NCBI RefSeq assembly: GCF_014268275.3
Contig: NZ_CP077084.1
Span: 5,332,001 to 5,396,000 of the forward strand
Origin: Pseudomonas tritici
Lineage (GTDB): Bacteria; Pseudomonadota; Gammaproteobacteria; Pseudomonadales; Pseudomonadaceae
Reading direction: 5' to 3'
Length of the DNA: 64,000 bases
In this document: positions 1-5,948 of the stretch, piece by piece
Numbering within the stretch: the first letter of the stretch is position 1
How the letters are laid out: every line of letters starts with the position of its first letter
The notes under the pieces: model-generated
The model's database searches: none
Told to the model about the DNA's origin: nothing
Seen by the model: the letters and a program-made list of their open reading frames with translations, nothing else
Translations under genes and position numbers: made by a program

Positions 1-231
1 TACCTTGACGGCATTGCCGATAGCCAACTCGCCCAGGATATCGACCAGCAGGCGCAACGCTGAGGTTGGAAGTACGAGCGTGTGGGGTTTGTCTTCCTTG
101 TCGAAGATGTCGATGCGCTGGGTTTCAAATTTGGTCGACAGCAGCGACGCCAATTCGCGTTGGCCTTGCACGGCGGCTTCGACTTCTTTTTCCAGTGGAA
201 GAATCGTTTTGGGGAGGTGGTTGGTGATCAT
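1..231 (-). CDS. Antitoxin-like DNA-binding protein (N-terminal 77 residues; runs off window)
   Basis: The minus strand is open from an ATG at 231 to the window edge, giving 77 residues that begin MITNHLPKTILPLEKEVEAA and continue without a stop. The amphipathic N-terminus followed by a segment ending LRLLVDILGELAIGNAVKV resembles the N-terminal part of excisionase/HTH-type antitoxins that in Pseudomonas usually precede a PIN-domain toxin. The DNA-binding domain and any toxin partner would lie outside the window. A CGGAG motif 8-9 bases upstream can serve as ribosome binding site. Family assignment is from memory of similar proteins and is tentative; the ORF itself is convincing. Confidence 0.6.
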   Translation of the reverse strand, partial: MITNHLPKTILPLEKEVEAAVQGQRELASLLSTKFETQRIDIFDKEDKPHTLVLPTSALRLLVDILGELAIGNAVKV

Positions 232-391
232 GATGCAACTCCGGCGTTACGCAATTCAGTTGAGATCAACGCTAAACGAAACAAACGAAAATCGCAATAT
301 TCGAAACAGATCTACTGACTCACGCACCAATCTACTTTTCCCACACCGACCACCGAATTAAGCCGACATCGGCTTCTGATTACCCCTCGTA

Positions 392-421
392 GGCTCACTC
401 CCTCGCACAAGGAAGTGAGCC
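392..421 (+). promoter_or_regulatory. Hairpin enclosing the ribosome binding site of the bacteriocin gene
   Basis: GGCTCACT (392-399) and AGTGAGCC (414-421) form a perfect 8-bp inverted repeat just before the ATG at 426. The purine-rich AAGGAA that should act as Shine-Dalgarno lies in the 14-nt loop and at the start of the 3' arm. The stem could modulate translation of the toxin. No LexA box or clear PrtN-type P-box was found between 232 and 425. Confidence 0.45.
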
Positions 422-425
422 GGTC

Positions 426-1577
426 ATGTCAGAACGCTTTTATCCCCCCACTGAAGAAGAGTTACTCAAACGACGGATCCTGACTCCGCAGCCGTCGCGT
501 GTGCCGTATTCGCCGTCTGTTGATTATTTCGAGCCATCCCCCGCCCCAGCACCTACGCTAGCCAAACCTCCCGGCTGCGTTTTTATCAAGCCCTGCCAAC
601 TGCCTGACGGCATCACCCATTACTTCAATCCCGCCGGGTACGTCCCGTTGGAGCTGAAGGAGTACGGCCATTTAAGCCTGTTGGGTGGCCGCGAAGTGGA
701 CGGTAAGGGCGTGGTTGCCTTGCGCAAGATCAGCGGCAGCGCACTGCCCGTTGGCTTAGGGCAGTTGGCGTTGCGTTCGGCGGTATTCGAGTCAGCAGCC
801 ACCGCCGTCGGCTCAGTAGCCGGTGGCTTGTTGACGGGTTTGGTGGCGCTGGCTTGGCCATCGGAGCTGGGTGATAGCGCGCTCTACAGCGAGGAGCAAT
901 TGCGTTCAATGCAACGGGCGCGTTCGCAGATGCGATTGCATATCGAGCAACGCGAGGACGGCACGCTCAAGGGGTATGGATTTTACACGGGCAACAATGC
1001 CGATTGGCAAATGATTGATGTGGTGCAGTTTCAACGCCGTGGCGATCAGTTTGTCGCGGATTTGGGTGAGGGGGTGGAGCTGATATGGACGCCGGCGATT
1101 GATCCGGGTGACACCCTTGGTATTCCAGCCTTGGAGGCTGCACCGCAAGCGCCGGTGATCTGGATTTACCCGCCGACGGAGAAGGCCACGCAGATTCTGG
1201 TGAACCCGATTTATCCGCCGGAGTATCGGGATTTTATTCTGGTGTTCCCGGTGGAGTCGGGGGTTCGGCCGCTGTATGTGGTGGTGAGTGTTAAGGCAGG
1301 TGATCACAAGTACCACAAGGCGCCTAATACTGAACAAATAACTGGCTTTGAAAACCTGATAAAAGCAAAACCCATGACTCCCAGACAGGGTGGTACCGGG
1401 TTGAGAGAGCGTTGGATTGAGGAAAAAGGCCGGAGAATCTATGAATGGGACTCTCAACATGGGGAGTTGGAAGTTTATCTAGCAAGTGATGGGAGTCATC
1501 TAGGTGCGTTCAGCCACGTAACCGGCGAGCAGCTAAAAGGACCGAAGAAAAAACGAAATATCAGAAAATACCTATGA
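426..1577 (+). CDS. S-type pyocin-like bacteriocin with colicin E3-type 16S rRNase domain
   Basis: 383 residues. The last ~90 residues match the cytotoxic domain of colicin E3/cloacin DF13, which cuts 16S rRNA in the ribosomal decoding centre: IYEWDSQHGELE followed by ASDGSHLG, TGEQLKGP and the terminal KRNIRKYL. The residues equivalent to E3 D510, H513, E517, H526 and R545 are present as D342, H345, E349, H358 and R377, with identical spacing. The middle (about residues 100-300, with ILVNPIYPPEYRDFILVFP) looks like the pyocin S domain. A proline-rich N-terminus of ~70 residues precedes it. The protein is much shorter than classical S pyocins and shows no obvious receptor-binding domain, so its entry route is unclear. 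The immunity gene follows 7 bases after the stop. Confidence 0.92.
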   Translation: MSERFYPPTEEELLKRRILTPQPSRVPYSPSVDYFEPSPAPAPTLAKPPGCVFIKPCQLPDGITHYFNPAGYVPLELKEYGHLSLLGGREVDGKGVVALRKISGSALPVGLGQLALRSAVFESAATAVGSVAGGLLTGLVALAWPSELGDSALYSEEQLRSMQRARSQMRLHIEQREDGTLKGYGFYTGNNADWQMIDVVQFQRRGDQFVADLGEGVELIWTPAIDPGDTLGIPALEAAPQAPVIWIYPPTEKATQILVNPIYPPEYRDFILVFPVESGVRPLYVVVSVKAGDHKYHKAPNTEQITGFENLIKAKPMTPRQGGTGLRERWIEEKGRRIYEWDSQHGELEVYLASDGSHLGAFSHVTGEQLKGPKKKRNIRKYL

Positions 1578-1584
1578 GGGCTAC

Positions 1585-1842
1585 ATGGGACTAAAAGTGA
1601 GATTGGAATGGTTCGACAGAACCACAGAACGGCTGAGCGGAACGGAGAACTCAGCAGACTTAGGAGATGACTACTCCGTGATTTCTAAGCTTGGGCTGTC
1701 GGCAGATGAAGACGTCAATAATGGCATGCTTGAACTGCGGAGGGAGTGGCTACCCCTCATACAGGCACATTTCTCTCATGAAATTACTCTTTCAGAAAAC
1801 GATTACTTCATCGCGTTTGATTACGAAAATGCAAACGAATAA
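1585..1842 (+). CDS. Colicin E3/cloacin-type immunity protein
   Basis: 85 residues, the usual length of the E3 immunity family. The protein starts MGLKVRLEWFDRTTERLSG and ends SENDYFIAFDYENANE. It keeps the family landmarks: the WFD near the N-terminus, the acidic GDD(Y)SV segment, the VNNG turn, the EWLPLIQAHFSHEI helix and the FxFDY C-terminus. It should bind and neutralise the rRNase encoded immediately upstream, with which it is surely co-transcribed: the start lies 7 bases after the toxin stop and GAGGGC overlaps that stop as ribosome binding site. Confidence 0.93.
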   Translation: MGLKVRLEWFDRTTERLSGTENSADLGDDYSVISKLGLSADEDVNNGMLELRREWLPLIQAHFSHEITLSENDYFIAFDYENANE

Positions 1843-1866
1843 CACAAACTTAAAGAGTTCAGCTTC

Positions 1867-2490
1867 ATGCGCAAACTGTCACTGACAAACAAAAAAATCC
1901 GCAACATTCCCAGGCATCTCAGAGCCCTGACCCGCTGGGCAGATAGCTTCGAAGGCTGCTTTTACGAAAAGTTACCGTCGCAACCCGACTACGTAAACGT
2001 AAGAATCCCCGTTATCGAAAATCTTGTTGAAGGTTATCAAACCACACCGGGAATTCTGGCGCATTGCGCTCAACAGTTGATCAAAGTAGCAGGCCATCTG
2101 GTTGAAGCGCGATCAGACGATGACCCCGAATGCTGGATTGTCGCCTGCATTATGGTCCCGGACATGTTCTCAAGCCGTGTTTGTATCTATACCGACAAAG
2201 CCCGCTATCTCGGACACACCCAACCCTTCGACTATGAGTACTTCCGCCAAACCCGCATTACCGGCCGAAGCCTTGCCAGCAAATGGGGACTGACAGTTCC
2301 GCCGGGGCTTCACGAGGTTGGCTTTCATTTTGTCCATGAGGACGAAAAAGGAAACGTCTTCGAGTCAGAGCATTGGTACTTCGGCGAAGTCAGCACGGCC
2401 GATGAGGCCACTGGCGGAGAGCACTGGAAGTATCAAACCTTCCGGTCCTTCCAAGCGCAGCATCCGCATTTGTTCGGTCTGTCCGCTTAA
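1867..2490 (+). CDS. Conserved hypothetical protein, DUF3916-like, in bacteriocin operon
   Basis: 207 residues starting MRKLSLTNKKIRNIPRHLRALTRW, 24 bases after the immunity gene and so probably in the same transcript. There is no signal peptide or membrane segment. The basic N-terminal IRNIPRHLRALTRWADSF pattern resembles DUF3916 proteins; that family name is from memory. The protein is Trp/His/Tyr rich. Its position beside a bacteriocin and its immunity protein suggests a role in immunity, release or accessory toxicity, but nothing in the sequence proves a function. Confidence 0.7.
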   Translation: MRKLSLTNKKIRNIPRHLRALTRWADSFEGCFYEKLPSQPDYVNVRIPVIENLVEGYQTTPGILAHCAQQLIKVAGHLVEARSDDDPECWIVACIMVPDMFSSRVCIYTDKARYLGHTQPFDYEYFRQTRITGRSLASKWGLTVPPGLHEVGFHFVHEDEKGNVFESEHWYFGEVSTADEATGGEHWKYQTFRSFQAQHPHLFGLSA

Positions 2491-2509
2491 CCTTCTTTCG
2501 CCTCGCGCC

Positions 2510-2690
2510 CCTACCCCCAATCAACACCCGATTCACCGGATCAGTAATATCAGACACCTGCCGCACATACGCCGAGGAATCGAGTTTGAACATGAACTCC
2601 ACCAGACACCTTTGCCTTCTACGGAGCAAACCGTGCTCATCACCAGCACACAGCTGTAATAAGACACCGCAGAGCGCCACGCCTCCCCGT
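2510..2690 (-). pseudogene. Degenerate duplicate of the 3' end of the lipoprotein gene at 3544-4119
   Basis: DNA from about 2515 to 2690 aligns, with scattered mismatches and small shifts, to about 3572-3750, the 3' end of the intact lipoprotein gene. On the minus strand the fragment still encodes VSDITDPVNRVLIGG, against VFDITDPANRVLIGG in the intact gene, and the preceding VEFMFKLDSSAYVRQ against VEFQFAPSRSACAQQ. Upstream of this the reading frame is broken. No start codon or signal sequence is retained, so it is a remnant. It separates the first toxin/immunity unit from the second immunity unit. Confidence 0.82.
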
Positions 2691-2740
2691 TACGTCTTCA
2701 CCAAAACCGTCGCAATTACCGATTGAGAGAGGTTTCCATA

Positions 2741-3028
2741 ATGCTGATGAAAATCAGATTGCGGTGGTACCAAAAGCACAGCAATGACTTGAAGGCGGAT
2801 GAGTATTCAGCGGATATCGCAGATCCAGACAGTGTTTCTGAAGCATTGGGTTTAGGCGAGGAGACCGCGATATATGCCGATGTATTCAACATGCTGCCTA
2901 ACTGGATAACGATTATTCAGCCGTATTTCCAGCACATGATTGAACCCGACTACCTCGACTACCAAATTTCCTTCCGCTACCAAGGCGCTTGGCCACTGCC
3001 TCCAAAGCAACCTAAGAAGGAGTCTTAA
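2741..3028 (+). CDS. Second colicin E3-type immunity protein (orphan immunity)
   Basis: 95 residues from ATG 2741, chosen because GAGAGAGG lies 8-15 bases upstream. The protein begins MLMKIRLRWYQKHSNDLKADEYSADI and contains WITIIQPYFQHMIEPDYLDYQISFRY, which matches the helix and terminal strand of the E3 immunity fold seen in the 1585 gene. It is clearly diverged from that protein and has a longer, proline- and lysine-rich C-terminus. No toxin gene lies directly in front, so it probably protects against a related E3-type toxin made by other strains, or is the leftover immunity of an earlier toxin. Confidence 0.85.
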   Translation: MLMKIRLRWYQKHSNDLKADEYSADIADPDSVSEALGLGEETAIYADVFNMLPNWITIIQPYFQHMIEPDYLDYQISFRYQGAWPLPPKQPKKES

Positions 3029-3032
3029 TGCA

Positions 3033-3605
3033 ATGAGACCTACGCTGCAAAAGCCCCTCCTCTACCGCTCAGTCAACACCCGAACCCACGGCGTGCGCCA
3101 CGGCAGTTGTCGCGCCTATCAGTATGAGCGTCACACCAAGGGCGAAAAAGACAAACAATCAAACCGCGGTTCGATGCATAGCCATCAACGGCATGGCTTT
3201 GATTACACCCCGCTCTTCCGGTTTCTCCTATCCAAAGTCGGCCACCCGTGGGATCAGGTTTTCAGCGAAGCCAACGCTCGCCTGGATCGTCCAGAACCGG
3301 TGTTTTGGATGGTTGCGCTGCATGAATGCGACAAGCAGGATTACGTGAGAGCGGATGAAAATAGCTACTACAGCGGCTTATGGGTCGACGAAGCCGGCCT
3401 GCTGCAAAAGGTCAACGCACAGCTGACGCCCGAACAGATGAAACCCTTTTGCGACTGCTGCACCCACACCTTCAACGGAGTGGTTTTCGCCCAACCGCTA
3501 CCACGCAAACGGTGGACAACGCCCACCGTTCAATCAACCCCTTTTAACTCGCCTTCACCTCACTCCCCTCCCCCCCAATCAACACCCGATTCGCCGGATC
3601 CGTAA
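3033..3605 (+). CDS. Hypothetical protein of the second immunity unit, with a hybrid C-terminus
   Basis: 190 residues from ATG 3033, five bases after the immunity stop; AAGAAGGAG upstream is a good ribosome binding site. An earlier ATG overlapping the stop (3028) is closed after two codons. The core HGFDYTPLFRFLLSKVGHPW followed by DQVFSEANARLD resembles uncharacterised proteins with a GRPWxxVYSE-like motif (memory). Two CxxC-like cysteines occur in CDCC. The last ~25 residues, rich in Pro/Ser, are simply the antisense of the lipoprotein 3' end that the gene overlaps by 62 bases. The natural C-terminus may therefore have been lost when the units were joined. Confidence 0.65.
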   Translation: MRPTLQKPLLYRSVNTRTHGVRHGSCRAYQYERHTKGEKDKQSNRGSMHSHQRHGFDYTPLFRFLLSKVGHPWDQVFSEANARLDRPEPVFWMVALHECDKQDYVRADENSYYSGLWVDEAGLLQKVNAQLTPEQMKPFCDCCTHTFNGVVFAQPLPRKRWTTPTVQSTPFNSPSPHSPPPQSTPDSPDP

Positions 3606-4119
3606 TATCAAACACCTGCTGCGCACACGCCGAACGACTAGGCGCGAACTGGAACTCCACCAGATACACCTTCGCCTTCTCCGGGATGAACGTGCTCTCC
3701 GGCGGCACGCAGCTGTAATAAGCCCCATTGCCCACGCTTCCTGCCCTGCCGAATACAGTTAGTTTCTTGCCGGGGTCCGCCTGGATCTCCAACTGCGGAA
3801 AGCGTTTAAACACCGCACTGGACGCGGTCTGGTTGACTTTGGCGATCCAGTTGAAAACCCGGCCTTCACCGTTGTCCACGACGGTACCGAGGGTTTCCAG
3901 GCGTTGATCGGGGTCACCTTCGCGGCGGATGGCGAACTGGACGGGGTTGGTGCCACCGTAAGCCTTCATGATGACTTTCGCGTGTTCCGCATCCACAGCT
4001 ACGGTTTTCTGGCGCAGTTGAATGCCGTCTTTAAACAAGCTGGGCGATGAGTCACGTTGGTTGGATTGGCAGGCGCAAAGGGCCAGGGTGATGAGGGAGA
4101 GCAGTGCAATCCGTTTCAC
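3544..4119 (-). CDS. Putative lipoprotein of unknown function
   Basis: 191 residues starting MKRIALLSLITLALCACQSN: a basic n-region, a hydrophobic stretch and a cysteine (C16 or C18) compatible with a lipobox, so probably membrane anchored. The mature part has no domain I recognise. It ends VFDITDPANRVLIGGEGSEVKAS. Its 3' end is duplicated at 2515-2690 and overlaps the convergent gene at 3033-3605. Lipoproteins of this kind next to bacteriocins may simply be the resident gene beside which the immunity cassettes were inserted. Confidence 0.7.
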   Translation of the reverse strand: MKRIALLSLITLALCACQSNQRDSSPSLFKDGIQLRQKTVAVDAEHAKVIMKAYGGTNPVQFAIRREGDPDQRLETLGTVVDNGEGRVFNWIAKVNQTASSAVFKRFPQLEIQADPGKKLTVFGRAGSVGNGAYYSCVPPESTFIPEKAKVYLVEFQFAPSRSACAQQVFDITDPANRVLIGGEGSEVKAS

Positions 4120-4198
4120 AGGGAGATGTCCTTATCGGTGAAATAGGTGTGAGGAACGGACCTGCATTTAAACAAAATGTTCCGCTCCGACAACGCCG

Positions 4199-4582
4199 TC
4201 ACTTGGGCTGAAACGTCTCAAGATACGCGAGGATGTTTTCAATCTTCTCCTGATCACTGATCCCCCAGAAGATCATCCGCGTACCACTCACCACCTTCTT
4301 CGGCGCCTCGATGTAGGCGGCGAGTTTGTCCCGGGTCCAGACCACACCGGAGTTTTTCATCGCATCGGAATACTGATAGTCAGGGGTAATCCCCGCAGGT
4401 CGGCCGATGATGCCGTTGAGTTCAGGGCCGAAACCACCGCGTGCGCCCTCGCCGACACTGTGGCAGCCGCCGCAGGTCTTGGTGAAGAGTTTGCCGCCCG
4501 CTTCGGCGTCGCCCGCCGCATAGGTCAGGGGGCTGGACATACCAGCGGCGAGAATCAGCGCCAGTGAGGCGGTGTATTTCAT
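4199..4582 (-). CDS. Class I c-type cytochrome (periplasmic)
   Basis: 127 residues from ATG 4582, preceded by GGAG. An upstream in-frame ATG at 4684 is unlikely because it would put 34 extra residues before a normal signal peptide (MKYTASLALILAAGMSS...TYAA). The heme-binding CGGCH follows GKLFTKT, and the Met ligand is probably in SGTRMIFWG. GFGPELNGIIGR matches the cytochrome c2/c550-like fold. It should be a soluble periplasmic electron carrier. No oxidase or dehydrogenase partner lies next to it. Confidence 0.88.
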   Translation of the reverse strand: MKYTASLALILAAGMSSPLTYAAGDAEAGGKLFTKTCGGCHSVGEGARGGFGPELNGIIGRPAGITPDYQYSDAMKNSGVVWTRDKLAAYIEAPKKVVSGTRMIFWGISDQEKIENILAYLETFQPK

Positions 4583-4757
4583 GGGGGGCTCCACATCGAG
4601 TGCTGGCAGCAACGGTGGTGCAATTATGCCTGCTAGCCAGCCCAATACACCAAACCGTGCGGCAACATGACCATCCATCGGCAAAAAAACTTCGCATCGA
4701 AACTCTTACATTCCTGACCCACTCCACCTTATGAACCCTGATGGTGGAGTAACGAAA

Positions 4758-5138
4758 ATGGCTCAGCCATCGATATTAGTATTGGAAGACGACGAAATCA
4801 TTCGGGCGTTGATGGTGGATGTACTGGAAGATTGTGGGGCGGTAGTGACGTCATTTCCTTCGGCGGATGAGGGAATGATTTACCTGGAGCGCGAGGCTGA
4901 TCCGGTGCACCTGATCGTCAGCGATGTGCAGATGCCAGGTTTGCTTAACGGTTATGACTTAAGCCGAGTGGTCGCGCATCGGTGGCCAACGGTGCCGGTG
5001 GTGCTGACGTCCGGAAACACCAGGATTGCAGCACAACTAGGTGGGTCGGTGCGTTTCTTGCCCAAACCCTGGAGCACTGAGCACCTGATCGACTGTGTGC
5101 AAGCGGCGCTGTCCCAGCAGGGGCTGTCCATGCATTGA
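4758..5138 (+). CDS. Stand-alone receiver-domain response regulator
   Basis: 126 residues with only a REC domain: acidic pocket in LVLEDDEII, phospho-acceptor Asp in LIVSDVQMPG, VVLTSG with the Thr/Ser switch, and the Lys in FLPKPW. ATG 4758 is preferred over 4731 because GGAG (4745-4748) sits at the right distance. There is no output domain, so it works through protein contacts or as a phosphate sink. It lies 195 bases before bphO-bphP on the same strand, which makes it a candidate partner of the phytochrome kinase (inference). Confidence 0.87.
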   Translation: MAQPSILVLEDDEIIRALMVDVLEDCGAVVTSFPSADEGMIYLEREADPVHLIVSDVQMPGLLNGYDLSRVVAHRWPTVPVVLTSGNTRIAAQLGGSVRFLPKPWSTEHLIDCVQAALSQQGLSMH

Positions 5139-5333
5139 TAGCGTCGCGACATCATCTCAGCCGAACTTCACGGCGTGCGCTATGGTCTCTGAATGAGCAA
5201 GCAGCGACTTTTCGGATTTGTTTGTCAGCATTTTCGCCCATTACGTGCGGCTGATGACCTTGAGGTGTGTAGAATCGTCGTCCATTTGCGCACGTCACTC
5301 ATCGCCGAAAGGCCTACAGTTCGAGCTTACTGA

Positions 5334-5948
5334 ATGCAGTCACAGGCCCATGACGTTGGTGCGCCCTCTTTATTGGAAGCGCTGCGCACAGGCACAGCAC
5401 TGCTGCATGTCGCGCTGGAAAAGCGCCTGCCGTTTTTTTCCGAGTACTTGGATGCCAAGGGGTACCGTCGCTTGCTCCAAGCGTATTACGGCTTTTATAA
5501 GCCAATGGAAGCGGCGCTGTATGACAGTGATCTGATCCCCGAAGGCTTTGACACAGCACTGCGTGTGAAAACGCCCACGCTTGTTAGCGATCTTCACGCT
5601 CTCGGCCTGGATAAGCGCGCCATCGATGCCCTGCCTCGCTGCTGCGAGCTCCCGATTCTTGCCCAGCCCGCTGCCTGTCTCGGCGCCCTGTATGTACTGG
5701 AAGGCGCGACGCTGGGAGGCCAGGTACTGCGTCGGGAAATGGCCAAGCGTCTGGACTTGGACGCGGACAATGGCGGCGCATTTCTCAATGTATACGGCAT
5801 CGAAACCGGTCGACGCTGGAAAGATTTTCTTGAGTACCTGGGCCATCAGACATTGGACACACCGGCGAAGCAACACGCAGTAGACGCTGCCTGTTCGACA
5901 TTCAGCTGCTTTGAGCAATGGCTCGACAGCCAGAAGGTACTGCTATGA
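5334..5948 (+). CDS. bphO: Biliverdin-producing heme oxygenase
   Basis: 204 residues. The proximal heme His is probably that in GTALLHVALEKRLP (about residue 25). YYGFYKPMEAAL and LGALYVLEGATLGGQVL match the bacterial HO/BphO family, the latter being the distal-helix Gly-rich motif. The enzyme opens heme to biliverdin, the chromophore needed by the phytochrome encoded next. The stop overlaps the bphP start (ATGA at 5945-5948), implying translational coupling. The start at 5334 lacks a strong Shine-Dalgarno and could be one codon position off. Confidence 0.93.
   Translation: MQSQAHDVGAPSLLEALRTGTALLHVALEKRLPFFSEYLDAKGYRRLLQAYYGFYKPMEAALYDSDLIPEGFDTALRVKTPTLVSDLHALGLDKRAIDALPRCCELPILAQPAACLGALYVLEGATLGGQVLRREMAKRLDLDADNGGAFLNVYGIETGRRWKDFLEYLGHQTLDTPAKQHAVDAACSTFSCFEQWLDSQKVLL

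Noticed and set aside
426..3605. Prophage or tailocin around the bacteriocin
   Set aside because: No phage structural, lysis or integrase genes are present.
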